NCBI GenBank assembly: GCA_029269725.1
Contig: JARJHS010000001.1
Location: 806,001 to 870,000 of the forward strand
Source of the DNA: Pollutibacter soli
Lineage (GTDB): Bacteria > Bacteroidota > Bacteroidia > Chitinophagales > Chitinophagaceae
Reading direction: 5' to 3'
Length of the DNA: 64,000 nt
The position numbers and the translations under genes were made by a program. How positions within the stretch are numbered: the stretch's first letter is position 1; each line of letters starts with the position of its first letter. Below the pieces are notes generated by a model. The model had not been told where the DNA came from and did not search any database. It saw only the letters and a program-made list of their open reading frames with translations. Shown in pieces: positions 45,377-54,672 of this stretch.

Positions 45377-45432
45377 AACGTTTTACGTTCAGCATTCAAC
45401 GTTTAACGTTTAACGTTCACCGTTCAACGCTA
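45377..45432. repeat. AACGTTN heptamer tract, eight units, encoding the Lon C-terminus
   Basis: Eight consecutive units in exact phase: AACGTTT, TACGTTC, AGCATTC, AACGTTT, AACGTTT, AACGTTC, ACCGTTC, AACGCTA. The minus strand encodes the end of Lon (ALNGER) with TAA at 45410-45412. This is the longest tract in the window. Confidence 0.82.
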
Positions 45433-47821
45433 TCTCAAACACCTGCTGCATCGTCTTTACGTAATGAAATTTGATACCTTTGATGAATCCTGTATTGATC
45501 TCGTCGACATCACGTTGATTCTGCCAGCAAAGAACGATTTCCTTTAACCCCGCACGCTTTGCTGCAAGAACTTTTTCCTTGATCCCACCAACGGGAAGGA
45601 CCTGTCCGCGTAACGTACTCTCACCTGTCATCGCGAAATAAGGTTTTACTTTTTTACCGGTGAGTGCCGATGCGATGGATGTCATCATCGTAATACCTGC
45701 ACTGGGCCCGTCTTTCGGAACAGCACCTTCGGGCACATGCACATGTACATTCTTTTTCTGAAATAATTCAGGATCGATACCCAGTTTCTTCGCATTAGTT
45801 TGAAGCCAGGTGTATGCAGTTGAAGCACTCTCCTTCATCACATTTCCAAGGTTTCCCGTCAGTTTCATTTCACCTTTACCATCACTAAGACTTGACTCGA
45901 TAAAAAGAATATCACCGCCAACATACGTCCATGCAAGACCAACAGCCACTCCAGGCATATTCGCCGTTTTGTAGATCTCGTTATTGTATCTCGGTTTACC
46001 CAGGATACGCTGAACATCTTTATTAGTGATGGTGGGTTTTACCTTTCCTTTTTCAGCATATTCCCTCGCAGTAGCCCGCATAATGGATGCCAGCTGACGA
46101 TCCAGTTCACGAACACCACTCTCGCGTGTATAGTTTTCTATGATATCTTCAAGTACAGGAGTGTTTATTTTCAAAGGGACATTCTTCAACCCGTGCAGTT
46201 CTTTTTGCTTGGGGAACAAATGCCTTTTTGCGATCTCTTCTTTTTCTTCGACAGCATATCCACTAAGCTCTATAATTTCAAGACGATCACGAAGCGCCGG
46301 TTGAATATTGTTGATATCATTTGCAGTAGCAATGAACAACACTTTGCTCAGATCATACTCGAGTTCGAGATAGTTATCGTAAAAGGTGTTGTTCTGCTCA
46401 GGATCCAAAACTTCAAGCAATGCAGAAGAAGGATCGCCGCGCTGATCTTTGCCCACTTTGTCAATCTCATCGAGGATCATTACGGGGTTGGAGGATTTTA
46501 CTTTTCTCAGCGACTGTACCACCCTGCCAGGCATCGCACCGATATACGTTTTACGGTGTCCGCGGATTTCACTTTCATCATGTAAACCGCCTAAACTCAG
46601 TCTTACATATTTTCTTCCGATCGCATTTGATATGCTACGACCCAGGGATGTTTTTCCAATTCCCGGAGGACCAACAAAACAAAGGATCGGACTCTTCATA
46701 TCTCCTTTCAGCTTTAATACAGCAAGATATTCGAGTATTCTTTCTTTGATCTTATGCATACCATAATGATCTGCATCAAGAACTTTCTTTGCTTTTTTAA
46801 GATCGTAGTGATCTTCGGTATATTCTTCCCATGGAAGATCGAGCAGCAGGTCAACATGATTAAACACGATGGAATAATCCGGAGTACCCGGATGCATACG
46901 CTCCAGCTTTTCGATCTCTTTCTGAAAAAGATCTTTTGCAGCCTGTGGCCATTTCTTTGCCTCGGCTTTTTTCTTCATTTCCTGCAGCTCACGATCATTC
47001 GCATCTCCACCCAACTCATCCTTAATACTCTTCAGCTGTTGCTGCAGAAAATATTCGCGCTGCTGTTTATCGAGTTCTGTTTTGGTTTTCGTTGTAACCT
47101 TATTTTTCAATTCCGCAAACTGCAGTTCCTTCTGTAACATATGCAGCAACGTTTCCGCGCGGGCACGCGTATCCTTCATCTCCAGCAATTGCTGTTTTTC
47201 GGCAAGTTCACTGTTCAGGTTACTGCTTACAAAATGTACAAGAAAGGAAGGGTTCTCAATATTCTTAAGGATGATCGCTGCCTCTGCAGGTATATTCGGA
47301 GAGAGTTGTATAATTTGTCCGGCCAGGTCTTTAATCGAACTAACGGTAGCGTCAAACTGCTGATCGTTTTTGATATCATCTTCCTCAACGACTTTAATTT
47401 TCGCTTTGAAAAATGGCTCTTCTGTGACAACCTCCTCCACTTCAAAGCGTCGCTTCCCCTGGATGATCACAGTGGTTCCACCGTCGGGCATCCTGATCAT
47501 TTTGATCACGCGGGCTACAGTACCCAGGCTAACAAGATCCTTAAAAGCGGGATCTTCGATATTACTGTCTTTTTGTGACAGCACACCCACCATTTTGTCA
47601 GTCTTATATGCTTCATTTACAGCCTTAATGGATTTATCGCGCCCCACGGTGATCGGAATCACAACACCGGGAAACAACACCGTATTTCGAAGCGGTAGTA
47701 TCGGTAGTTCAGCTGGAATGGCCGTGTCATCTGCATTTTCGCCGTCCTGGTCGTTCAGCGGGATGATCGGCATGTAATCAATATCTTCCTCCGGGGTAAA
47801 AAAAACAGAGCTTTTGTTCAT
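45410..47821 (-). CDS. lon: ATP-dependent protease Lon
   Basis: This 803-residue LonA protease degrades damaged and regulatory proteins in the cytoplasm as a hexamer. An N-terminal substrate domain ([19 protein letters not shown]) is followed by a coiled-coil linker. The AAA+ module has Walker [11 protein letters not shown] and Walker [11 protein letters not shown], and the C-terminal Ser-Lys dyad lies in [11 protein letters not shown] and [14 protein letters not shown]. The length is typical. The last six residues (ALNGER) come from the heptamer repeat. The 5' region is long (488 bp to the next gene), leaving room for stress regulation. Confidence 0.97.
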   Translation of the reverse strand: MNKSSVFFTPEEDIDYMPIIPLNDQDGENADDTAIPAELPILPLRNTVLFPGVVIPITVGRDKSIKAVNEAYKTDKMVGVLSQKDSNIEDPAFKDLVSLGTVARVIKMIRMPDGGTTVIIQGKRRFEVEEVVTEEPFFKAKIKVVEEDDIKNDQQFDATVSSIKDLAGQIIQLSPNIPAEAAIILKNIENPSFLVHFVSSNLNSELAEKQQLLEMKDTRARAETLLHMLQKELQFAELKNKVTTKTKTELDKQQREYFLQQQLKSIKDELGGDANDRELQEMKKKAEAKKWPQAAKDLFQKEIEKLERMHPGTPDYSIVFNHVDLLLDLPWEEYTEDHYDLKKAKKVLDADHYGMHKIKERILEYLAVLKLKGDMKSPILCFVGPPGIGKTSLGRSISNAIGRKYVRLSLGGLHDESEIRGHRKTYIGAMPGRVVQSLRKVKSSNPVMILDEIDKVGKDQRGDPSSALLEVLDPEQNNTFYDNYLELEYDLSKVLFIATANDINNIQPALRDRLEIIELSGYAVEEKEEIAKRHLFPKQKELHGLKNVPLKINTPVLEDIIENYTRESGVRELDRQLASIMRATAREYAEKGKVKPTITNKDVQRILGKPRYNNEIYKTANMPGVAVGLAWTYVGGDILFIESSLSDGKGEMKLTGNLGNVMKESASTAYTWLQTNAKKLGIDPELFQKKNVHVHVPEGAVPKDGPSAGITMMTSIASALTGKKVKPYFAMTGESTLRGQVLPVGGIKEKVLAAKRAGLKEIVLCWQNQRDVDEINTGFIKGIKFHYVKTMQQVFEIALNGER

Positions 47822-47984
47822 AATCCTCTGGTTAACGTCAGGCTGTCACTTTTTAGGTAAAACTCTAATAAAACTATAAGGAACTATAGTTAGTCAAGTT
47901 TGGTGCCAGCCATCAGAGCCGAATTAAAATCGCTTAATCTGCTGAGATATTTTGTAAAGAGGGCTAAGAAAATTATTGTGTTAC

Positions 47985-48015
47985 GCAGACAGCAGATGGT
48001 GGAGGTAGACGGCAG
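47985..48015 (+). repeat. 7-bp tract (core GCAGACA/TAGACGG), left copy
   Basis: GCAGACA, GCAGATG, GTGGAGG, TAGACGG and CAG follow in 7-bp phase. GACAGCAGAT here is the exact complement of ATCTGCTGTC at 48281-48290. Confidence 0.45.
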
Positions 48016-48280
48016 AAATTTTTAGAAAGCAGATGGTATAAGAACGATGATCAGCAGCGAAAAGTAAATATCTTATATATCCAAAATTCAACATGTGTGA
48101 CAAGTAATCTTTTTAATACTTGTCAACGGTATTCAGATCCGAAATCAATATCCAGGACAAACATTGAACACCTTAACTAATAACAAATTTCCGACTAAAT
48201 AATCCGGGAACTAATTATTTAAAGGCAAATATTTTGTCCGACTAGTGCAATGATTAATGTCGCCCTCTATGACTACTAAC

Positions 48281-48304
48281 ATCTGCTGTCCACCGTCTCC
48301 CGTC
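48281..48304 (-). repeat. 7-bp tract (core GACGGGA/GACGGTG), inverted copy
   Basis: On the minus strand it reads GACGGGA, GACGGTG, GACAGCA, GAT. It is inverted relative to the 47985 copy and sits just after the stop of the barrel gene at 48310. Confidence 0.45.
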
Positions 48305-48309
48305 TTTTT

Positions 48310-48912
48310 TTAGAACATGACAGCTGCTCCAAACTGAGCTGTCTGACTTTTCCATTTATCTCTACCATCGATATCGTTCAGATTATTCAATCCGATACCA
48401 TACCGACCATACACGCGAATAAAACTGATATTCAACTGTACTCCTCCCACCATGGAAAAGTTTCCGCTTTTGAATGCAGATTTTCCATCTTCCAGTAATG
48501 ACTTTTCTTTTGACATCAGTATACCAAACTGGGGCCCGATTTGAAATGAGAGAAGAGGTATTGGTCGGATGTTTAACAAAACAGGAATTGTCATGTAATT
48601 CAATTTTACATCTTTCACCATTCCGGCATTGATGGAATGATAAAGTGTATCAAATGCATAGCCCGTTTGTACATTACTTTGATTGAACAACACTTCTGGT
48701 TGAATTCCGATTTTTTCGCCAAGCATTATTTCAACTGCTCCACCGACATGATAACCGTAACGGAATTCGTCTTTGAAAGATGTGCCGTCAATTTTGTACA
48801 TACTCGCACCTGCTTTGATTCCAAACTTCAAACCCTGGGCAAAAGAAGAAACAGGGACAGAAACAGAGAACAGCAGAATGATAATTATCGATGGGCTGAT
48901 TAATCTTTTCAT
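48310..48912 (-). CDS. PorT-type outer-membrane beta-barrel protein
   Basis: This 200-residue protein has a signal peptide ending VSSFAQ, then alternating strands (GLKFGIKAGASMYKIDG, YGYHVGGAVEIMLG, FQIGPQFGILMS, RVYGRYGIGLNNL) and a C-terminal aromatic residue (AAVMF) suited to outer-membrane insertion. It belongs with the small PorT-like barrels of Bacteroidota. Function is unknown. It is 81 bp after the next upstream gene, which is also an outer-membrane protein, so the two may be co-transcribed. Confidence 0.82.
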   Translation of the reverse strand: MKRLISPSIIIILLFSVSVPVSSFAQGLKFGIKAGASMYKIDGTSFKDEFRYGYHVGGAVEIMLGEKIGIQPEVLFNQSNVQTGYAFDTLYHSINAGMVKDVKLNYMTIPVLLNIRPIPLLSFQIGPQFGILMSKEKSLLEDGKSAFKSGNFSMVGGVQLNISFIRVYGRYGIGLNNLNDIDGRDKWKSQTAQFGAAVMF

Positions 48913-48993
48913 GTTCGTTGATTTCAGTTATAACGCAACAACTGCCAGAATACAGGAAAAAATCGTTCCAATTATTTGTTAAACAGGCAATTG

Positions 48994-49971
48994 TTAAAAC
49001 ATATACGCTGCTGTGAGCGAAAAAATATTACTGAACGGACGATCAGTTTCGGGGAAATAATAGCTGATAAAATAATTTGGTGTAAGGGAAAATCCACCTA
49101 TGAAATAGGAAACACTGAGTGCGAAAGCTGCCGACTGAATTCTCAAACCGGTATTCTCCTGATCTGAAGAAATATAGTTTCTGCTGATGGTCACAAATTT
49201 GCGTGAACTGGTTAATCTTTTACTTGAGCTGACGTCGAAGTGCTGTGCGCCTGCCACCAACATGAGCTGAGGGATTACGGAAAGTCCATCTATCGGTTTA
49301 AACAATCCGTTCCACTCGAACGGGTGAGACACAGAAGCGGTAAAGGAAAAATCCTGGAGGCCGACAGTGGTGGTATCGGTTATGCTTCGGGGTATGGTAA
49401 AAATAACCGTATCCAGCCGACGTACTTCTACATACTGTCCCTTTCCCCATCCGATGGAGAAACCGCTGCGTAGCCAGCCTTTTCTCGTTTGTATATAGCC
49501 GAATAATTCATGACTGAAGGGCGTAGCATATTGTTCAAGCTTTTTTTCTTTGAGATAATAGGAATATGAAATTCCGAAAGCAATTGCTTTTCCTTTCAGA
49601 TAATCATATGAGGGAGTAAAAGCATATTGATAGAATTGCGACTTGCCATCCAGTTTGCTGAAATAGGCAGTCGCGTTCATACCGAATCCGGAATGATGAT
49701 AATAAAAAACCGATGGTGTTATTGCAAGTCGGTTCTCTGGCTGCTGAGCATTAAAATTGTTGTTCTTCAGACTGAATAACCGGTTGCCACCAGAGATACT
49801 TACAGAGAAAAAATTTGTTTTGTTGCTGATGGAATCAAGCATGGCTTTGAAATCTTTCAGAAGATCCATGTCCAGTTCAATTGAATCCTTAGTCGCCGAT
49901 AAACTATCTGTTTGAGAGAAGACGGATATATTCAAACCCATCATCACCACGAGTAAAGCGACCATTTTCAT
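48994..49971 (-). CDS. Predicted outer-membrane barrel protein, unknown function
   Basis: This 325-residue protein has a signal peptide ending SVFSQ, a short acidic linker (LDMDLLKDFKAMLDSI), then at least ten alternating amphipathic strands rich in Tyr, Phe and Ser (NRLAITPSVFYYHHSGFGM, AFALSVSYFIGGFSLTP) ending in TAAYMF, a barrel-type C-terminal aromatic. I do not recognise a named family. It follows the phosphoesterase gene by 89 bp. Confidence 0.68.
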   Translation of the reverse strand: MKMVALLVVMMGLNISVFSQTDSLSATKDSIELDMDLLKDFKAMLDSISNKTNFFSVSISGGNRLFSLKNNNFNAQQPENRLAITPSVFYYHHSGFGMNATAYFSKLDGKSQFYQYAFTPSYDYLKGKAIAFGISYSYYLKEKKLEQYATPFSHELFGYIQTRKGWLRSGFSIGWGKGQYVEVRRLDTVIFTIPRSITDTTTVGLQDFSFTASVSHPFEWNGLFKPIDGLSVIPQLMLVAGAQHFDVSSSKRLTSSRKFVTISRNYISSDQENTGLRIQSAAFALSVSYFIGGFSLTPNYFISYYFPETDRPFSNIFSLTAAYMF

Positions 49972-50060
49972 AAGTTTCCCTGCAGTTTTCAGAGCCTCAG
50001 ACGGGCGGTAACTACCGGGGTTTAACGGCAGTAAAAATTTATTATTGGATGAAGTGCCGG

Positions 50061-51308
50061 TCAGGCCAGTTCAATGACAGTTATTTCCGGAAGAATACCC
50101 ACCCTGCCCGGATAGCCCAGGAAGCCAAATCCGCGATTGACATACAACTTCTGGTGATCATCTTCATAAAGACCTGCCCATTGTTTGTACATATACTGAA
50201 CCGGACTCCAGCGGAAGCCGGGAATTTCAATTCCGAACTGCATGCCATGCGTGTGACCACTTAGCGTAAGATTGATATCCTTAAAGGCTTTTCTCACCTC
50301 AGCATCCCAGTGGCTCGGATCATGACTCATGAGAATTTTAAATGAATATTGTTCTGTACCCGCGTAGGCATCAGCCATGCGCCCGTATTTTGGAAAATTT
50401 CCTTTCGCGCCCCAGTTCTCAATACCGAGTAATGCGATCTTTTCTCCGTTTTTCTCGAGCGGAACGTGTTCATTCATCATCAGCTTCCATCCCATGTCTG
50501 CATGAATTTTTTTCAACTGATTCAGGTTCGCGACTTTTTCATCAGCATCTTTCCATGGTTTATAGTCGCCGTAGTCATGATTACCGAGTGTGCTGAATAC
50601 ACCAAGCGGTGCAGTGAGTTGTGAAAAGACTTCGATATACTCATCCATTTCCGCTGCCCGATCATTCACCAGGTCACCGGTAAACAAAATCAGGTCGGGC
50701 TTTTCTTCAAGGATTTTTTTCACTCCTTTTTCAACGGCTTTGACATCAGTGAAACTTCCGGAATGGATATCGGAAATGTGAACAATCTTCATTCCTTTAA
50801 AAGCTTCCGGAAGATCTTTAAAACTCAGTTTCAACCTTTCAATTCTGTATTTGTATTTGTTTCCGAATCCATACAGCAGGCTTCCGAATAAGCTGCCGCC
50901 GACAGCAAGGCCCAGCCACGAAAGGAAAACAGAACGGCTGATACTGAGACCTTCAAACTTTTCATCCGCCACCAGTCCATAATACAATTTTCCTCCACCC
51001 CACTGTACCAGACGACGAAGATCATCCACTATAAAAACGATAGACGCTACAAACTTTGCAAGGAAAAGGCCAATCACAATTGCCAGTAAATAGGTTCGAA
51101 GCAGCTTCGGTATATTATCAAAATTGATCACAGGTCCTAACAAAATAAAGGCGACTACCAAAACTGTAACCGCCCAGTAAGCTCCATAAATAATCGTCTT
51201 CCACCTGATAGAAAGATGCTGACTTACCAGTTTTACCGACTGGAAAACATACCAGTCGATCAGAAGTATGATCAGAACAAAAATTCCGGAGCCAAGAAGT
51301 CGACGCAT
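50061..51308 (-). CDS. Membrane-anchored metallophosphoesterase (YkuE-like)
   Basis: This 415-residue protein has four N-terminal membrane segments (about residues 1-150) and a calcineurin-like phosphoesterase domain after them. Metal-ligand motifs are in order: HISDIHSG, FTGDLVNDRA, LGNHDYGD and LSGHTHGMQFG. Family members hydrolyse phosphomonoesters, lipid-linked pyrophosphates (UDP-diacylglucosamine type) or nucleotides at the membrane. Residues 310-415 extend the catalytic domain. It is divergent from the hydrolase at 51494. Confidence 0.92.
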   Translation of the reverse strand: MRRLLGSGIFVLIILLIDWYVFQSVKLVSQHLSIRWKTIIYGAYWAVTVLVVAFILLGPVINFDNIPKLLRTYLLAIVIGLFLAKFVASIVFIVDDLRRLVQWGGGKLYYGLVADEKFEGLSISRSVFLSWLGLAVGGSLFGSLLYGFGNKYKYRIERLKLSFKDLPEAFKGMKIVHISDIHSGSFTDVKAVEKGVKKILEEKPDLILFTGDLVNDRAAEMDEYIEVFSQLTAPLGVFSTLGNHDYGDYKPWKDADEKVANLNQLKKIHADMGWKLMMNEHVPLEKNGEKIALLGIENWGAKGNFPKYGRMADAYAGTEQYSFKILMSHDPSHWDAEVRKAFKDINLTLSGHTHGMQFGIEIPGFRWSPVQYMYKQWAGLYEDDHQKLYVNRGFGFLGYPGRVGILPEITVIELA

Positions 51309-51455
51309 AAAATGTTAGTTGTCTTTGATTGGAGGGCTGAACTATTGTGGATATATTGTTCCCTAAAATGGTGCCGATAGCGTAATTTTGTCAACCTGTC
51401 AGGACGAGCAGAAAAACCTGCTCTGTATCGTATGATCTGCGACTGTACAGTGCGA

Positions 51456-51463
51456 TATCTTTG
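51456..51463 (+). promoter_or_regulatory. Candidate -7 box (TATCTTTG)
   Basis: TATCTTTG matches TAnnTTTG and lies 30 bp before the ATG at 51494, which supports that start over an upstream TTG at 51461 that would fall inside the box. No TTTG at the -33 position. Confidence 0.4.
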
Positions 51464-51493
51464 TTAGCCAACATTTTAAGGAAGTTCAACGGA

Positions 51494-52174
51494 ATGCGAT
51501 TTATATATTACGGACATGCCTGTTTTGCGCTGGAGATTGGAGGTAAGCACCTTCTGTTTGACCCTTTCATCTCACCGAATGAACTGGCGAAAGCGATAGA
51601 TCCTCAGACGGTTCCGGCTGATTTCATCCTGATTTCCCATGCACATTTTGATCACCTTGCTGATGCGGAAGCAATTGCTAAACGCACCGATGCCACGATC
51701 ATTACCAATTGGGAAATTTATGAATATTTCAAAAAGAAAGGATTTGAAAAGATCTTTCCGATGAATGTCGGCGGTAAAGCAGACTTTGATTTCGGAACAC
51801 TTAAATGTGTGATTGCTCAGCATTCTTCCAGTTTTCCTGATGGGAGCTACGGGGGTACGGCGATGGGCTTTGTGATAAAATCGCAGGAGGGAAATCTTTA
51901 TTATAGTGGAGACACCGGATTAAGTCTTGACATGCAACTGATACCTTCATTTGCAGTGTTGAATTACGCTGTTATGCCGATTGGCGATGTTATCACGATG
52001 GGTATCGAAGATGCAGTGAGAGCAGCACATATGCTCAGTTGCCACAAAGTAATTGGTGTACATTATAACACCTGGGGGACGATAGAGCTCGATAAGGACA
52101 AGGCATTTGAATTGTTCAATCGTAACGGACTTGAATTAATCCTCCCGGAAATTGGAAGCGGGATGGATCTTTAA
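51494..52174 (+). CDS. Metal-dependent hydrolase of the metallo-beta-lactamase fold (UlaG/YtkL-like)
   Basis: This 226-residue protein (from ATG 51494; an upstream TTG at 51461 would add 11 residues) carries the metallo-beta-lactamase signature SHAHFDHLADAE (HxHxDH), YSGDTGLS and a late HYNTW with a His ligand. The UPF0173 (YtkL-like) branch fits: YYGHACFALE near the start and DPFISPN. The substrate is unknown; members act on phosphodiesters or lactones. It is 27 bp before parA on the same strand. Confidence 0.88.
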   Translation: MRFIYYGHACFALEIGGKHLLFDPFISPNELAKAIDPQTVPADFILISHAHFDHLADAEAIAKRTDATIITNWEIYEYFKKKGFEKIFPMNVGGKADFDFGTLKCVIAQHSSSFPDGSYGGTAMGFVIKSQEGNLYYSGDTGLSLDMQLIPSFAVLNYAVMPIGDVITMGIEDAVRAAHMLSCHKVIGVHYNTWGTIELDKDKAFELFNRNGLELILPEIGSGMDL

Positions 52175-52201
52175 AAATTTATCTGAAAATATTTCGAATA
52201 C

Positions 52202-53014
52202 ATGGGGCGAATTATAGGCATCGCAAATCAAAAAGGTGGGGTCGGAAAAACGACTACAGCGATCAATCTCGCTGCCAGTCTGGCTGTGCTGGAGTATAAA
52301 ACATTGCTTGTAGATGCCGATCCTCAGGCCAACAGTACAACTGGTGTTGGTTTTGACTTGCATAATATTCAGCAGAGTCTTTACGATTGCATGATCAATG
52401 ATGTAAAGGCCCGCGAAGTGGTTCTTAAAACAGAAATCCCACATCTCTTTGTTATCCCTTCACATATCGACCTCGTAGGTGCCGAGATTGAAATGATCAG
52501 TCATCCGCAAAGGGAATCTGTACTTAAGGGAATTCTTGGTGACGTAAAAGATGAATACGATTTCATCATCATTGACTGTTCTCCTTCCCTGGGTCTGATC
52601 ACGGTAAATGCGCTTGTTGCTTCAGATAGCGTATGCGTACCCGTACAGGCGGAGTTTTTCGCATTGGAAGGTTTAGGGAAATTATTGAATACAATCAAAA
52701 TAGTACAGTCGAGACTAAATACGGAGCTGGTAATTGAAGGAATTTTAATGACGATGTATGACGGCCGTCTTCGGTTATGCAACCAGGTGGTAAATGAAGT
52801 ACGCAGGCATTTTGAAGAAATGGTTTTTGATACGATCATACATAGAAATACGAGGCTGAGTGAAGCTCCTAGTGTGGGTAAACCAGCTATTCTTTATGAT
52901 GCAGACAGCAAGGGTGCGATCAATTACCTTAACCTTGCAAAGGAAATTCTGCAGAAGAATAACATGACCCGGATAAAGCAATCAGAAAGAATTTTAACGC
53001 TGAATGATGAGTAG
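52202..53014 (+). CDS. parA: ParA-family chromosome partitioning ATPase (Soj-like)
   Basis: This 270-residue Walker-type ATPase has the deviant Walker A NQKGGVGKTTT at residues 8-18, switch I and II regions (LVDADPQANST, IDCSPSLGLITVNAL) and family ends (NTRLSEAPSVGKPAIL). It drives chromosome origin segregation together with ParB on parS. parA and parB overlap by 11 bp, so translation is coupled. In Bacteroidota the chromosomal copy usually precedes parB, the DUF5683 gene and dapB as here. Confidence 0.95.
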   Translation: MGRIIGIANQKGGVGKTTTAINLAASLAVLEYKTLLVDADPQANSTTGVGFDLHNIQQSLYDCMINDVKAREVVLKTEIPHLFVIPSHIDLVGAEIEMISHPQRESVLKGILGDVKDEYDFIIIDCSPSLGLITVNALVASDSVCVPVQAEFFALEGLGKLLNTIKIVQSRLNTELVIEGILMTMYDGRLRLCNQVVNEVRRHFEEMVFDTIIHRNTRLSEAPSVGKPAILYDADSKGAINYLNLAKEILQKNNMTRIKQSERILTLNDE

Positions 53015-53927
53015 TAACCCGACGAATAAGAAGGATGCGCTCGGTAAAGGTATCAGGTCATTGCTGCAAAGCATAGATACTGATCTTAAAACCCCTGCCG
53101 GAGCGCTTAAGGAAGAAGTAGTACAGAAAACGTTGGGCATGAGCCGCGTTCCCCTGGAAGAAATAGATACCAACCCCAAACAGCCAAGGCAGGATTTTGA
53201 TGAAACTGCATTGAAGGAATTGGCTGCATCCATAAAACTGCATGATATTATTCAACCGCTTACCGTAGTAAAAACTGCGGGTGGCCGTTACCGCCTGGTT
53301 GCAGGTGAAAGACGTTTGCGTGCAGCAAAACTTGCAGGCCTCAAGGATGCGCCGGTGTATATCCGTGAAGCCAATGATCAACAATTACTGGAACTCGCTT
53401 TACTGGAGAACCTCCAGCGCCAGGATCTCAACGCAATTGAAATCGGGTTGAGTTATAAGCGACTCATGGACGAGCTTAATTTCACACAGGAACAGGTGGC
53501 GGAGCGCATGGGTAAGGAAAGAAGTACGGTGACCAACTACATCAGGTTGCTGAAATTACCTCCGGGAATAATTGTTGCGGTTCGTAATGGAAGTCTGAGC
53601 ATGGGTCATGCGAGAGCGATCATTAATGTAGACGAAGTTGAAAAACAATTATATGTTTTTCATGAAATACAAAATAAAGGATTGTCAGTAAGGCAAACAG
53701 AACAATTGGTGCGCAATCTTTACCAGGATGGAAAGCCTGTTAAAAAAACCGTAAAACCCACGCTGGCACCGGCTTTCAAAAAAATTGAAGATAATTTAGC
53801 TTCTCATTTCAGCACGAGAGTTAAACTCGTTCACCAGAAAAAGGGGCATGGTCAGATTCTGTTCGATTACTATTCGCTCGAAGAACTGAATGCCCTTCTC
53901 GAAAAGATGAAGGTAACCGTCAACTGA
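53004..53927 (+). CDS. parB: ParB-family chromosome partitioning protein (Spo0J-like)
   Basis: This 307-residue DNA-binding clamp has an N-terminal domain with CTP-binding and parS loops (VAGERRLRAAKLAGL, LALLENLQRQDLNAIE), a central helix-turn-helix (EQVAERMGKERSTVTNYIRLLKLP, given in parts: ERMGKERSTVTNYIRLL) and a C-terminal dimerisation region with a Lys-rich linker. It loads at parS sites and is cleared by ParA. No complete parS (TGTTTCACGTGAAACA) was found in the window. Starts at 53004 and 53007 are both ATG. Confidence 0.95.
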   Translation: MMSSNPTNKKDALGKGIRSLLQSIDTDLKTPAGALKEEVVQKTLGMSRVPLEEIDTNPKQPRQDFDETALKELAASIKLHDIIQPLTVVKTAGGRYRLVAGERRLRAAKLAGLKDAPVYIREANDQQLLELALLENLQRQDLNAIEIGLSYKRLMDELNFTQEQVAERMGKERSTVTNYIRLLKLPPGIIVAVRNGSLSMGHARAIINVDEVEKQLYVFHEIQNKGLSVRQTEQLVRNLYQDGKPVKKTVKPTLAPAFKKIEDNLASHFSTRVKLVHQKKGHGQILFDYYSLEELNALLEKMKVTVN

Positions 53928-53929
53928 TC

Positions 53930-54622
53930 ATGTTCAGCAAATTTCTCTTTCGTTGTCTACTGCTGATTTTATTTGCATCCCTCGGAACCATCAGCCTGAA
54001 AGCACAGGTGATTCCATTGGATACGCTGGCTGTTATTGCAACGACTGACTCGCTGAAAAAAAATGTAAAGACTCCGGATTCTCTCCGGTTCCGTGGTGAC
54101 ACGATCATCAGTTCAAAAATCGATACGGCTAAAAAAAGATCACCGGCTTCCAAAGCGGCACTGCGATCTGCTATTATCCCTGGCTGGGGACAGGCGTACA
54201 ACAAAAAATACTGGAAGATCCCGATTGTCTACGGTGCGCTTGCAGTGCCCGTGGTAACATTCACTTATAACCTGAACTGGTACCAGAAAACGCGATATGC
54301 ATATACCGTAAAGTATACAAAAGATACTGCCAACTTCTCCAATATTGATCCTCAATTGCAACCTTTATCTACAGAATCTCTGCGGGTATACCGGGATGAC
54401 TTCAGAAGAAATATGGATTATTCGGTGATTGCTTTTCTGATCCTCTGGGGGCTGAACGTTGTAGATGCTGCCGTGGATGGTCACCTTAAAGATTTTAACG
54501 TAAACGATGATCTCTCCATCAGGATAAAACCCGGCTACTCTCCTATGGCCAATACCAACGGGCTAAGTATCGTACTGAATATCGGGAAAAGACCTGGTAA
54601 TGGATATTCTGCCGGTCGCTGA
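53930..54622 (+). CDS. DUF5683-domain protein
   Basis: This 230-residue protein has a signal or anchor segment (FLFRCLLLILFASLGTISLKAQ), a Ser/Lys-rich linker, then the DUF5683 core: SAIIPGWGQAYNKKYWKIP, a membrane helix (YGALAVPVVTFTYNLNW) and a second one (YSVIAFLILWGLNVVDAAVDGHL). It is a conserved envelope protein that follows parB in many Bacteroidota; the function is not established. It starts 2 bp after the parB stop. Confidence 0.88.
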   Translation: MFSKFLFRCLLLILFASLGTISLKAQVIPLDTLAVIATTDSLKKNVKTPDSLRFRGDTIISSKIDTAKKRSPASKAALRSAIIPGWGQAYNKKYWKIPIVYGALAVPVVTFTYNLNWYQKTRYAYTVKYTKDTANFSNIDPQLQPLSTESLRVYRDDFRRNMDYSVIAFLILWGLNVVDAAVDGHLKDFNVNDDLSIRIKPGYSPMANTNGLSIVLNIGKRPGNGYSAGR

Positions 54623-54672
54623 TTTCTTTTTTCTTTGTTACTTTCACGCTTCAAAAAAATAAGGTTGACAGT

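Larger units (their letters stand above)
47822..48309. other. Structured intergenic region upstream of lon
   Basis: The 488-bp region has no ORF of note. AACTATA (47872-47878) and TATAGTT (47885-47891) form an inverted repeat about 50-70 bp before the lon start and could be an operator. TGACAAGTA (48098-48106) and TACTTGTCA (48117-48125) form a perfect 9-bp stem with a 10-nt loop. Heptamer-like tracts at each side are in inverted orientation. A small RNA cannot be excluded. Confidence 0.4.

Noticed and set aside
45377-45432. CRISPR array
   Set aside because: The repeat unit is 7 bp without spacers and no cas genes are present.
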